From the NCBI GenBank assembly GCA_963920575.1, contig OY986971.1:19334492-19398491 (forward strand): a DNA stretch of 64,000 bases, read 5' to 3'. This DNA comes from Narthecium ossifragum (lineage: Eukaryota > Streptophyta > Magnoliopsida > Dioscoreales > Nartheciaceae). Both the position numbers and the translations under genes were made by a program. The notes beneath the pieces were generated by a model. It did not search any database, was not told where the DNA came from, and was given only the letters and a program-made list of their open reading frames with translations. Positions 42,942-54,815 of the stretch are shown here, one piece after another (position 1 is the first letter of the stretch; the number at the start of each line of letters is the position of its first letter).

Positions 42942-43512
42942 TGTCACACCCTGACCCAAAAAACTCATCCGGTCTGGGGCGTGATGATTCTAATCCTAAA
43001 AACAAATGGCGAAAGCCTCCCCTATAAATTTCACTTTGCATCCTGCTGCACAGTTATAATATTCACAACTAATTTAAATTATTCTATCATCAAGTCATAA
43101 TACAAAGCTAACTACTACAAAACTCAATTAACATTTAGATTATACAATAATGATACCAGTCCTCCAAGTACAACAATCTCTATAAATTTACATCTAATTG
43201 GAGTACAAGTACATTTCTCCTCGAGGTTACACTTAAGAGATTGATTTGAAATACATATACAATTTAAAGATTTACATAAATCAAATTGAGACAAGTTGAT
43301 GATGATTCCTCGATCTCGCGCACCACCAGGGGAAGAACCACTTCCGACACCGTAACCACATGACAAGGGAACCACGCTTGTACCTGCAAACTCAACCTGA
43401 TGAGTGCATGAAAGTGCAATCTGAACAGTCTTATAACCATCTCAATTGCTAGATTATCACCCTTAAGAAACCTCTTTAATATTATTTTTATATTTATATG
43501 TTGCTTCACATA
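42942..43512 (-). mobile_element. LTR G fragment (Tekay-type)
   Basis: tgtcacaccctgaccc and a weak version of the family block (gtacctgcaaactcaacctgatgag) identify a diverged member of the LTR family. It is cut at about 43512, where the Athila-A LTR fragment begins. No pair and no duplication were found. Confidence 0.65.
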
Positions 43513-43743
43513 GTTGTTTGGAAAATGCAGGAAATTAGAGCTAAAAGAAGCTGAAAAGATTACATGGGTCGATTTGGAAGATTAAACTATACCTTGTCAT
43601 GAAGAACAAGATAATTTTTCATATATTATTGGAAAGCTCTTGAAGTCTAGTTTCTGGAAAATTTTACTGTTCGTGATTCCAAGTTTTTTATAGAAAGTTA
43701 CAGTATTTTTAGTACCAATGGTGCAATGCTGAATGAATAGTGA

Positions 43744-43917
43744 TGGTCGACCGTCGCATCATCCGCGAGATCGACCGTCGTGCTCAATATACTCACGGTC
43801 ACATCATCCGCTAGATCGACCGTCGCATCATCTGCGAGATCGACCGTCGCATCATCCGTGAGATCGACCGTCGCAACATCCGTGAGATCGACCGTCGCAA
43901 CATCCGTGAGATTCACC
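43744..43917. repeat. 24-bp minisatellite of gatcgaccgtcgcatcatcc units
   Basis: Six to seven imperfect tandem units of cgcatcatccgygagatcgaccgt. The period is a multiple of three, so long frames exist on both strands (for example SVRSTVAT repeats), but they are by-products. It is the palindrome cluster of the Athila-A promoter expanded in tandem. Confidence 0.85.
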
Positions 43918-44082
43918 ATGAGCCTCTGTCAAGAAAAAGACTTCTTAGGGTCGATGCGAGGATCGAACGCCTCTTTTCCAAATAATGTTAAACAGTTGGC
44001 GGTCGACCGTCGGATCGACCGCGAGCATATAACGGGTCCAAGCCTAACTCGAGTTTCTCAACTTTTGGAGCCTATAAATAGG
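43918..44082 (+). promoter_or_regulatory. Athila-A LTR promoter: shared module and TATA
   Basis: gagcctctgtcaagaaaaag and ttagggtcgatgcgaggatcga match the SIRE LTR module. They are followed by ggtcgaccgtcggatcgacc and by cctataaatagg at 44071-44082. Confidence 0.7.
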
Positions 44083-44943
44083 AAACTTAGGGTTAGTCTA
44101 GGGATGTTTTTTGGATGTTTTTTGGAGACTTTTTCTGGACTTTTCTGGAGGAAGAAGGAGACCAATCCACCATCCATGGTCGAGTAATCCTCGAGGCATG
44201 GCGGACGGATGACTAAGCAAGGGCGAGGGTTTCTTCTTCATCGATGGTTCATGTTTTAATCTTCAATGTTTAAACTTTATATATGTATTGGATCTTTATA
44301 GATGGTTATGTGGTTGAACATTATTATAAATCCAGTCATGCTTCTTTTAAGATATTGTGATCCCATAGTTATCTCTCTTCATTCTCCTACCTAGTCTCGT
44401 GAAATCTTTGCTATGCAATGCCCGTAGTGACAGATGGTATTGTGTATTCTTAAGGATATAATAATACGAGGTTAGGGCTTTGTCTCATGAAACTTTTGCT
44501 ACGCGTTGCCTGTAGTGACAGCTGGTATCATGTATTCTTAGGTTCTGATAGGACAGAGTCCGGGTTATAATGAGAAGAACCAAACATAAAAAGAGACATT
44601 TATATTTTATCAGATTCATAATTCCATGTCTTCCAGTCAAAGTGATTAGGATGTGAATCCCTCGACTGAGTTTTGCAAGAACCATTGATAAGAGAAGAAC
44701 CCAAGTACGAATGAAGGATTCTTGAAGCCTAGCCTCATCCGAATTCTGATTTCTTTCATTAACTTTATTCTACCATTAAATCTTCGATCTAACTTTCTTA
44801 ACTTTTACACTCTTGATTGTTTTCGATACATTGTTACATGTGTTTCTGGATCCTTTTTGCTTATTTCCTCGTGGGATCGACCTCTCTTTTGATGTACTGC
44901 ACCGCGACCGCTATGCGAGATACATTTGAAAGATATAAAAAAT

Positions 44944-44961
44944 TGGCGTCATTGTCGGGGA
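44944..44961 (+). other. Athila-A primer-binding site (tRNA-Asp type)
   Basis: tggcgtcattgtcgggga, three differences from the standard Athila site at 14176. Confidence 0.8.
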
Positions 44962-45110
44962 AACGGTTCAGAGAAGCGCCTGAATCATTAGTGACACGAT
45001 TGACAACGTCAATGCGGTAACTTCGTTCCTTTTTTTGTTCTTTGTTTCGTTTTTTTACTTAGCTTATTTTCTTTAGTTTGTTCTTTTTGGGATCGCGTGA
45101 TTACCGGTGT

Positions 45111-46744
45111 ATGTCTCAGTATAGAGACAAATTAGGCAGATTTGCTAGACGTCCCGGGAGTGATTCTGATACTTCTGATAATAATACATACATTCCTGAT
45201 CTTTTTTACGCATAGTCTCAAACTTCACAACATTCTTTAACTATGGTTGACCATGAGGAACAACAGGCTCTTGGAGTTTGCAAGATTATCTGCATCCCAC
45301 ACGCACTGCTATGCCTTCATGCATCATGTTTCCACCTAATACAACACATGTAGACTTTAAACCTGGCATGATTCAGTTGCTTCCTACCTTTCATGGATTG
45401 GAAAATGAAAATCCATATGTGCATATTAGGGAGTTTGAAGAAGTAGTAGCGACCTTTCATGGCCAACCAGGTGCACTAGACATGATCCAACTTAAGTTCT
45501 TCCCATTCTCACTGAAGGATAAGGCGAAGAGTTGGTTATATTCCTTGAGGCCAAGATCGATAGGATCTTGGGCTGAAATGACACAAATGTTTTTCAATAA
45601 GTACTTTCCACAACATAAGACCAATGCACTTAAGAGACAGATGTCGACCTTCGCACAGAAGGATAGTGAGACTCTTTATCAGGCGTGAGAGCGATTTAAA
45701 GACATGTTGAACTTGTGTCCTCACCACGGGTATGAGAGTTGGCGTCTTGTTAATTATTTTTACGACGGATTAACTGTTAGAGAACGCCAATTTGTTGAAA
45801 TGATGTGTAATGGTGAATTTTTACAAAAAGATCATGATGCAACAATTGAGTATTTGATAGAGCTTGCTGAGAAATCACATACATGAACTGGGGCGAGCGC
45901 AATAGATAGTACTAGCAGAGCCAGACCATTATCGCAACATCAGGGTGGAGGAATGTATCAATTGCGCGAGGAAGATGTACTCAAGGGTAAAGTGGAGAGC
46001 ATGACAAGGGAGCTGGAGCTACTAAAGACCAAAGATATGATGGCTGCACGGACGTCTCCATACAGCGAACATCCAAAGCCAGCTGGGCCTTGTATCATCT
46101 GTCAGGGCGTGGATCACCAGATTGACGATTGCCCTACCTATGCTGAAATGAGAGGTGTGTACGATGAACATTGCAACGCCATGGGCGTATTCAGGAGGTC
46201 GTACACTCCTTATTCAGAGACGTATAATCCATGATGGCGAGAGCATCCGAACTTCAGCTGGAAGTCGAACAACAAAGCAACGAGCATCATCAACCACAAC
46301 CCAATAAGCCTTTTTCTAACCCTACTTAAAGTCGAACGCTCCACAAAGCAATGAGCATCATCAACCACAACCCAATCACGCTCAATGAGTTTCCATGAAC
46401 TGAAATCTATAATTTTGCAGGAATCCAAAGAAAGAAAGCAGGATATTCAACAGATTAAGAGCCAGATCATGAAGCTGATCAACTCATTGAGCGTACACGA
46501 ACGTGGGAAGTTCCCAACTCAACCCCAACAGATGCAGGCATCTAGTGTTGAGCAAACCAATGAGAAGGAGATGAACGCCGTGACTACAAGAAGCGAAAAA
46601 ATAACAATAAGTCCTTCAAGGGAATCAACCAAACCTCCGACTGTTGCGGAGGAAGATGACCGAATTGAGGAGAACCCTATAGAGGCCGATCATCCAGCCG
46701 GCCCCATGCCAGGTGAGTTCGTATCCCTTTCCCTCAGGCATTAA
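45111..46744 (+). pseudogene. Athila-A gag, with stops and frameshifts
   Basis: ATG at 45111 (MSQYRDKLGRFARRPGS). A stop and frame change near 45212-45275 lead to the main gag domain (FKPGMIQLLPTFHGLENENP, FPFSLKDKAKSWLYSL, MTQMFFNKYFPQHKT). TGA at 45686-45688 interrupts YQA-ERFKDMLNLCPHHG. The zinc knuckle CIICQGVDHQIDDC is intact, then a stop replaces the residue before WRERPNFSWKSNN. The last section (46385-46744) carries AVTTRSEK, the Athila TLRSGK-like motif. At least three disabling changes are present. Confidence 0.9.
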
Positions 46745-46761
46745 AATCTACTAAAATAACT

Positions 46762-46953
46762 ATGGAGCCCAACAATGAGATCTTGGAACAACTTCGACAA
46801 GTTAAGGTAAACCTCCCTCTTATGCATGTTATTAAGCAAGTGCCTAACTATGCCAAAGTGATTAAAGATTTATGTATTATGAAGAGACGACATCATGTAA
46901 AGAAAATAAAATTCTTAACAGAGCAGGTTAGTGCACTTCTTCAGCATAGGATT
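46762..46953 (+). pseudogene. Athila-A protease leader, cut by LTR E
   Basis: LPLMHVIKQVPNYAKVIKDL and KKIKFLTEQVSALLQ are the conserved sequence before Athila protease (compare LDAIRQIPSYAKFLNDL in Athila-3). The frame then runs into the LTR E insertion. The rest of Athila-A pol is absent from the window. Confidence 0.85.
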
Positions 46954-48261
46954 TGTCACGCCCCGACCCGCGTAGGCCCAACCGGGCCGGACCACGCGAA
47001 CCGGAACCTAACTAACTGCGGAAAAGTTTTGGCGAGGGTTCCCTTTAATCTACTGGTCTCCCCAAATAATCTTCAAAACACCCTTATTAAAGCAATAATT
47101 AAAGAAACCTCAACATATATAGTAAAATATTTCATTTCGTCAAACTCCTCAAAAAGGGTAAATTGTACATCACATTCCCGTAGGAGGATAACTACTACAA
47201 AACGGGTAAACTGAAGATCATCGCTCCTCAAATTCCGCCAGGCGCCGCCGTGTCGCTAAACTCCTGCCCGGTAGGGGCCACTAAAGTGATACTAACGCCT
47301 GCACCTGCAAAACACAACCCGGGTAGGAATGAGTAACTAAACACAGCAAAGAAACTACACTACGACTCACACAAAGAAGGAGGGAACGCGACAGTGTCCC
47401 CCTCAAGCAAAGCCTGGGTGTACACAGGGGCCCCATAACCCCATCGCCTGTCTCTGAGATGCATAGTCATGGTCTTCCAAAAGAACTGGTCACATGACGG
47501 GTCACGCTCAGTAAGCAGGAAGCCAACACTGCTGGCAGCAAATGGCACCGCTGAGTAGGCACACCCTCTACTCAAGAGTCGTAGAAACCGGACACCGGCT
47601 ACACCTCAGAACCCGGCTCCAGGCCGACACGACCTCTAAACCTTGATCAACACGAGTATTCTAGTCATGTAAGCCTATCATCAATATCAACAGAAATACT
47701 ACCATTCAAACTTAGACCATGCTACCTAGCCACGGTTCTAGAGCTAAATCTGAGCTACCCGAAGGCCTTGGATCGGTGATCAACCCATTGACCACGTCCT
47801 AATTTTATGCAACTAATGCACAATCAGATGCACGCTATGAACACACGCAGATAAGCAAGTAAGCATGCAACACATGTGATGCTATAATAAACAAAGTCTG
47901 GGCCCAGCACCTTGCCGGCCCGGGGTGGTGAACAGATAAGTAAGTCAAGGAACTATTACAGAGGTAACACCTCCAACTGCATCCAGTTCACAAAAGAACA
48001 GCATGTTACAGGAAGCAACCCTGGCAAACACCGCTAACAATACAACATGCTATCTACACATTCCGGGAGTCATCACTCTCTATGTTCACCACTACCCCTC
48101 ATTATGGGGCAAAAATGCTTAACAATATGTATAAGGTAAAAAGGGATAAAGAAAATCCGTACATGCGAAGACCCGCGGGTAAAAACCATTGAAAAGATCT
48201 CTCAGCCACCAAAGAGATCGATCTTATCCACCAAAGAAGATCGATCTTCTTAGTGTTCGGA
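46954..48261 (-). mobile_element. LTR E (Tekay-type), truncated
   Basis: tgtcacgccccgacccg start and the family block at 47296-47376. It lacks the last kilobase, including the promoter and the cctcaca end. Its left flank is ggatt; no right duplication is available. Two agatcgatctt sites (48212-48243) are the remains of its palindrome region. Confidence 0.82.
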
Positions 48262-48882
48262 AGTCCCCGTCCCAATGTGTCTCTGCGAAGAATTGACCGA
48301 AAACTTGTCACAGGGCACGGTTGAGTTGGACTTCTATTACAACTCGGATTTCCTGAATTAATTCTGGCAGTCTTATTCCGAGCGCAACTGGGCCCAATCA
48401 GTTCGGAATTTGAAACCTTGTTCAACTCAAACATTGTAGATTAGGAAGTCCTCTGTTATATCCTGAATATTTCATTATATTTAGACTTATCGAGAATATT
48501 TGACGAATATTCTTCTAAACATCGACGGACCAGTTTTTCAGGACATGTATATCTTTATCTTCTTCAAACCTGGTATCACTCCATCTGGAGTCTCATAAAG
48601 TGTCCAACATTAAAGTTGTAGTTCTTGAAGGCTTCTATCCCTTGCTAAAGTTTCAGAATATTCGGACTTATACAGAGTTTCTGGAGAATATTCTCCTGAC
48701 AGGCGACGAAACAGTCTTTATGCATAAATTCATCTTTTTAGGCGAATTTCTTGTATTTCTTCTCAAATCATGATCAAACCTGAAATCAACTAACAAACTT
48801 TTAAATACAACTACTCTAGGCCTAACAAAGATAAATTAAGGGGTTTGATTACGAATATTTAATGACTCATCAAGACACCTTC
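48262..48882 (-). mobile_element. Internally deleted Athila relic
   Basis: Bases 48265-48320 match 56040-56100 of Athila-3 (ORF region, tgcgaagaattgac...cagggcacggt). Bases 48325 onward match 63645-64000 of the Athila-3 5' LTR (cgagcgcaactgggcccaat, cgacggaccagttt). The right end, sense tgtcttgatgagtc, is a plausible LTR start abutting Gypsy-2 integrase. Order and orientation fit an Athila copy that lost everything from its 3' ORF to the middle of its 5' LTR. Confidence 0.6.
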
Positions 48883-49990
48883 AGTAGCACTCGGTCGCCA
48901 ACGGCGAACTCCAGGGGTCGTCGCCTGCGATCTGCGTAGCTCTTCTGCCTACTGTGCGCTGTTAGGAGTCTCGGTCTGATATGAGCCAACCTCTCTGACG
49001 ACTATCTGATGATGTCTGGACCGGTAAGGGATGCCTCCCCAACCTCTGTCCAACACACTGATGAGCAACATGGCATGCCATAGAACGCCTCAAAGGGTGT
49101 AAAACCCAAACTGCCCTGAATGCTGTTATTGTAGGCAAACTCCACCAGAGTCACGTGCTGCTCCCAAGTACCTCCAGCGTCTAGCACACATGCTCTGAGC
49201 ATGTCCTCCAAGATCTGGATCGTCCGCTTCGACTGTCTGTCTGTCTGAGGATGGAAAGCTGTGCTGAATGTCAGCGATGTACCCAAGGAGTCCTGGAAGC
49301 TGCTCCGGAATCTACCGGTGAATCGGGGATCTCTATCTGACACTATCGACACTGGGATGCCGTGCAGTCGTACTACCTCGTCGATGTACCTCTGGCTCAG
49401 TTTGGCAACTGGATCTGTCGTCCTCATGGGAAGGAAATGGGCCGATTTGGTCAGTCGATCGATGATGACCCAAATCGCATCATTCCCCCTAGGTGTCCAG
49501 GGTAGCCCAGTGACGAAGTCTATCACTATATGTTCCCACTTCCACTCTAGCTATGGAAGTGGCTGCAGCAAACCTGGTGTCCGTCTTCACTTTCTGACAG
49601 GTGAGGCATCTGGAAACAAATTCTAGTACTGACCTATTCATCCCACACTACCAAAACTATCGACGTAGATCGTGGTACATCTTGGTGCTCCCGGGATGAA
49701 TGGTGAAACAGGTGTAATGGAACTCGCGAAGGATCTCCTCTCGCAATGCGGGGTCCGCTGGAACTGCAACTCTGCCTTTGAAGAGTAGATCGCTGTCTGT
49801 CGACACTGTCCAGCACTCAACTGCGTGCTCGGTGCCGACCGCATCACGGGTTTCCACGAGCTCTGGATCTCCACCCTGTGCCTCGATCACTCTGACCAAA
49901 AGAACTGGGATGCTGTGAATAGCATATAGGAAACCGCCTGCCGCCTGGTTCTCACAGTCAAGCCCGAACTGACTAACTGTCTCTAGCATC
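48883..49990 (-). pseudogene. Gypsy-2 integrase, truncated and mutated
   Basis: The core is open from 49002 to 49526 ([28 protein letters not shown]). The third catalytic residue is changed: DRQSKRTIQ has Lys100 where GQSERTIQ has Glu, a change explained by one G-to-A transition. The N-terminal zinc region (49657-49989) is in another frame. Sequence after [14 protein letters not shown] is missing, so there is no chromodomain or 3' LTR. Upstream it continues from RNase H. Confidence 0.88.
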
Positions 49991-50630
49991 TGCCACTATC
50001 GAGCTGACATCGTTGCCAAGGTCACTCTACTGTCTCTAGTCTGCCTGCTAAGAGTGTCTGCTACGACGTTCTCCTTACCAAGGTGGTAATGCAACTCGAA
50101 GTCGTCGTCCTCTAATAGCTCCATCTACCGCTGCCTGAGGTTGAGGTCACGCTAGGTGAACAGGTGCCTCAAACTCTTGTGATCCGAGTACACCAGGAAC
50201 CGCTCGTCGTAGAGATAGTGCCGCCACGTCTCAGAGCGAAGACAACTGCTGCAATCTCGAGATCGTGGACTGGATAGTTCCTCTCATGGGTCTTTAGCTG
50301 CCTGGAACCGTAGGCCACCACATGGCCCTCCTGCATCAGCACACAACCTAGACCCTCCCCACTGGCGTCGCAAAAGACACTGTAGCTGACGCCCCACTCC
50401 GGAACTATCAGGATCAGTGCACTCGTCAGTGTGGTCCTCAACTGTATGAACGCCTGCTCGTAAGCATCATCCCAAACAAACGGGACTGCCTTCTGTGTCA
50501 ATCTGGTCACTGGCCCTGCAACTCTGGAGAAGTCCCGCACGAACCTCCTGTAGTATCTCGCCAAGCCGAGGAAGCTGCGGACCTCGAACACTGTCGTCGG
50601 TCTCTGCCACTATAGCACTGCCTCGACCTT
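49991..50630 (-). pseudogene. Gypsy-2 RT connection and RNase H, frameshifted
   Basis: [57 protein letters not shown] and [15 protein letters not shown] are clear. A frameshift near 50225 breaks RNase H before the HKSLKYLF-like region, and further stops occur near 50130. Confidence 0.85.
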
Positions 50631-51812
50631 GGCCGGATCAACTGAAATGCCCACCGCTGACACCACATGCCCCAGAAACTGTACCTCAAGAAGCCAGAAC
50701 TCACACTTGCAGGCCTTGGCATTCAATCTATGCTCTCTCACTAACTGCAACACTGTCCTCAAAAGCTACCCATGCTCCTCCTCCGTGCGTCAATAGACTA
50801 GGATGTTGTCGACGAACACCACCACGAACTGATCCAAGTACGGTCAGAATACCCTCTGCATCAGATGCTTGAACGCTGCTGGTGCGTTCGTAAGGCCGAA
50901 CAGCATCACCGTGAACTCGTACAATCTGTACCTTGTACGGAAAGATGTCTTCGGGATGTCGCAATCCCGAATCCGCAGCTGATGGTAGCCGGTACGGAGA
51001 TCGATCGTCGAAAAGACCGAAGAACCTCGGAGCTGGTCGAACAACTCATCGATCCTCGGCATCGGATACTTGTTCTTCACCGTCATCTTGTTCAGCTTCT
51101 TGTAATCAATGCAAAGATGAAGCGTACCGTCCTTCTTCTTTGCGAACAGCACAGGAGCTGCCCAAGATGACGTGCTGGCACGGATGAAACCTCTGCCAAT
51201 CAACCTGTCCAGCTGGACCCTCAGCTCCGCTCGTGACATCCTGAAAGCTGGCAAAGAGATCGGCTCGGTGCCTGGTACAAGATCTATCTTGAAGTCTACA
51301 AATCTGGAAGGAGGAAGGCCTGGTAGCTCGTCTGGAAAGACATCAACAACCTCACAAACTACTGCAGGTAAACTGCTCTCTCGACTGCCCTCTGTAGCGA
51401 ACAAGGAAAGGCATGCCAGTAAAGCTAACAGCTGGTCCTCGCGCCTAGGAAGACAACCACACACGAGGGAATCGGCCGACTGGCGATTCCCCAACAAAAT
51501 GAAACGAGCGCCGTCAGGTGTCGAAGCAGTCACCCTGCGACACCCACAGTCGATGACGGCTCGGTATGAAGTCAGCCAATCCATACCGAGAATCACATCA
51601 AACCCGACCATGTCTAGCACCCGAAGGTCTAGAAAGACACGGAGGCCCCCAACCTCCAACTCGCAAGAACGGCAGATCTGCTCAACACGGGCCCCTCTGC
51701 CGACCGGTGTGTCTAAGTGTAGTGTGATTCCAAGCGGCTCAGTCTCTAGCCCTAGCGATGCCACACACTCGCTAGCTACAAAATAATGTGATGCCACAAA
51801 ATCTATCAGCAC
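50631..51812 (-). pseudogene. Gypsy-2 protease and reverse transcriptase, catalytic residues changed
   Basis: The protease active site reads [10 protein letters not shown] instead of LIDSGASHSF, so the Asp-Ser-Gly triad is lost. [11 protein letters not shown] follows. [52 protein letters not shown] and [10 protein letters not shown], then near 50850 a stop, and FVDN (50805-50816) in place of FVDD. Stops follow within 15 codons. A usable comparison for the segment deleted in Gypsy-1. Confidence 0.9.
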
Positions 51813-51989
51813 AACTACGAATGAACTAAAAAGCTGAAAGGTACCTCTGAGAACTGGAGGGTCAACTGGGACTGGTGGAAGAGCTAGTGCCTGCTGGGGT
51901 GGCGGGTACTGATAGGACTGGAAAGGTGGCTGAACTCTGTCTGGGTACTCGCGGTCTCGAAGTAAGTAGACTCCCCCTCAAGAACCGCC

Positions 51990-53111
51990 ACGACCTCCGC
52001 CGCGATCTCTGCTTCTCCCAGCTCCTAGTGTCCTCCAACCCCCGCCTGCTCCGCCACGAATGGACTGTGCTCTCAACGTCGGACAGTCTCAGCGAAAATG
52101 CCATGTCTGCTAGCACTCGTAGCACACGGGAGGTCCAAGCGCTAGCTGTTGGCTCTGGCCTCCTCCCCCGGACGTCTGTCCCTGAGGCCCAGCCGTAAGA
52201 AGTGGCTGGCCTCCCTGCCTGGGTTGCTGCTAGTACTGGAGTGGGTGACGTTGGTATGGTTGCCGGTGTCGTGAGTATTTATGATGTCTCAACGAACCTC
52301 CTCTGCCCTAAGCTTCTCTCTCAGGCTGTCCTTTGCTATTGGCACTAGCAGAAGACACTGGCTGGACTGTCATGGGCCCCGACTCCTGCAACTGAGCCTC
52401 CACTGCTAGGGCACAGTCCAGCGTCTCCGCGTACGTGCTAGCGCGTTGTGCCGCAATCAGCCGCCTGAGCTCGGGCCTAAGCCCCCACTGGAACTCCTCA
52501 GCTCTGGCAACAGGGTCCACCGACACCGCCTCGACAAACCTGGCGAGTCTAGTGAACCTAGCTGCATACTGCACTATAGACTGAATACCCTGAGAAAGGG
52601 TCTGGTACTCACGGACTAGGGTAGAGCGCGCACTGCGGGGATAGAACGCGCCAAGAAAAGACGAACGAAACACGGCCTATAATGGGTCACTCCCGTCCCT
52701 GAAGGCCTGAACAGAACGCCACCAGTCCAAAGCTTCCCCGTTGAGCTGGAACGTGGCAAGTCTGACCCGAACCGGGTCATCCGGGATGAATAGAATGTCA
52801 AGGACGTGACTGACTCCCTCTAGCCAGTCGTCTGCCATCGCCGGATCGCCCCCAACACCGCTGAACCTAGGCATGTTCAGGCTCTGGAAGTCGACCAGCG
52901 CTGTAACAATAGCACGCTGGTCGAGTGGAGGAGAGACCCCCTCGACGACAAAAGAAGCATCCTCCTCCATCATGACCTCCATCCTCGGCCCTGGCTCTGG
53001 TGCAGGTACCCGGGGCAGGGCTGCGTTGGCCCCTAAGGCCTGCTAGGCAGCGAGCTCGTCGCGCGCACTTCCATGACCCACGACTAGACAGCTAGCCCAG
53101 CTCCCTGTCAT
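51990..53111 (-). pseudogene. Gypsy-2 gag
   Basis: Likely start ATG 53109-53111 (MTGSWASCLVVGHGSARDEL), with a stop soon after (AA, stop, QAL). The domain is clear: LNMPRFSGVGGDPAMADDWL, LNGEALDWWRSV, then after a frameshift near 52675 REYQTLSQGIQSIVQYAARF and EEFQWGLRPELRRL. The zinc knuckle near 52085-52125 reads CYEC, stop, QTWHFR, stop, DC. Dead. Confidence 0.88.
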
Positions 53112-53300
53112 CTGCATGTTTACAAAAGACGAGAAGTGTTCACTCATAAAAAACCAAAACACAACAACAATCAAGAAAGTAAAAGCATATCACACACGAG
53201 CACGAAAAAGCACACAGGGATGCTCTACTCCTAAAACTATCCCAATCCACGCTCAAAACCTTAACCGCAAGCCTAATCCTATCCCTGGGACCTACAACCT

Positions 53301-53312
53301 ACTCTGATACCA
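53301..53312 (-). other. Gypsy-2 primer-binding site
   Basis: Sense tggtatcagagt, three bases from the LTR, tRNA-iMet type with one mismatch. Confidence 0.85.
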
Positions 53313-54522
53313 AGTTGTCACACCCCGACCCAGAAAACCCATCCAGGCCAAGACGTGAGGGTTCCAATTACTATTCACATCCAAACTCGAACGATACAAA
53401 GCGAAAAACAGAGATAATTTAAACGGTTTAACTTCCAAGAGTAAAGCTATAATTCAATTAAAAAAACATCAGGTTGTACAATTTAAACATCAGATACAAA
53501 TTCTTAACAAACTCCTCCAAGGGAAATATTATACATTAACCCAAAATTCCTTAAAGCATGTCTATAATATACATAATCTATCAAAAGTACAACTATTCTC
53601 CCACAGCAACCTCAAGCACCTATGGAAGTCATTGCGCCACCAAAAGTGGATCCCGCCGGCTCTGCTGAAGAAGAATTGGCGCCTGCACCTGCAAACACAG
53701 CTCGGGTAGGAGAGAGCGACAAGCTCAGTAGGGTTCTACTCTATGGCACACTGAAGGGAGGAAAACAACAACTGTGATGTCTCCCCGCTCAAGTCTAAGG
53801 AATGTCACGGGGTCCCACAACCCCTATCGATGTCCCAAGGGCTCCTGCCATGAAACCTCTCTCTTAAACAAGTTACCAGGAGGCCACGAAACAATAACAT
53901 GCAGGATCACCCTTACCCAAGCAGGATTCCCATGCATTGGGGACCCACGTCAGGAACACATCGACATCCATCCTTAGCACTTGGGATTGGGGAGACAACA
54001 CGACCTCTAAACCTCAAAGTAATATGACCAAAGCCAACTACATCATATCCTCGATGACATGAAGATTCCAATGATACAATCACGTCCTAAACCTTACTAC
54101 CCAGCCACGGTCCTAAGGCTAGATCCGAGCTACAATGCATGAACCTATGCAAACATGTAACCTCGTTGTCTCTATATGCGACAAGATCAATTATAAGTTC
54201 AACAGTTATACAATAGCCCTCGGCACTTGTCGGCAACGGGCTAAGGTTCTACAATACCACGTAAGCTAGCACTCATAGCTAGCTAACGGCTTGGCAAGCA
54301 ATAAGCATTTAAGTCTACCATCGAACTAGGTATTTAAATGCAAGTCAACCCACAAATTCGTCAAAGAGGGTAAGCGCACACTTCAATTCTCAATCTCAAT
54401 CACAATCCATTGAAAACTCCGTGACAACAACGTGCATGCTTCGTTACATGATTGAGTATCTATCATGAATGAATAACCAATCAAAGGAAGCCAGAAAACA
54501 CCATTCAGGGGCTCACGATCGA

Positions 54523-54815
54523 TGCGACGGTCGATCCGACGGTCGACCTTGAGACCTGAAAAGGGGAAAAGCACATGGGCCTCGGTCGATCGGGACATCG
54601 ACCCTGGGAAGCCTAGGAGACAGAGCCTCACGGTCGATCCGACGGTAGACCGTGAGGTAAAGTAGAAAGAATGGTAAGAATCCACGGTCAATCAGAGCAT
54701 CGACCCTGGGTGACCCAAAATGAGACAGAGCCTCACGGTTGATGTGACGGTCGACCGTGAGACCAAAAAGAAGCTTGCCAACACCTGACGGTCGATCCAA
54801 CGGTCGACCGTCATG
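54523..54815. repeat. cggtcga palindrome cluster in LTR F
   Basis: Sites such as gatgcgacggtcgatccgac, acagagcctcacggtcgatc and acggtcgaccgtca, ten or more in all. They resemble the SIRE and Athila sites more than the GATCGATCC of other Tekay LTRs. Located downstream of the LTR TATA in the sense direction. Confidence 0.8.

Larger units (their letters stand above)
43513..44937 (+). mobile_element. Athila-A 5' LTR, 5'-truncated
   Basis: From about 43530 it aligns with the interior of the 5' LTR at 12390 (gaacaagataat, ggaaagctcttgaagtct, gttcgtgattcc). The first 100 or so bases of the LTR are missing. It ends near 44937, just before the primer site. Confidence 0.75.

Noticed and set aside
42630..43041. 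A complete Ser/Pro/His-rich protein gene on the minus strand
   Set aside because: The frames run from LTR G into host sequence and into LTR G', so start and stop are supplied by insertions. Kept only as a host fragment.
43698..44187. Open frames on both strands across the 24-bp repeat of Athila-A
   Set aside because: The repeat period is a multiple of three, so frames stay open on both strands without implying coding.
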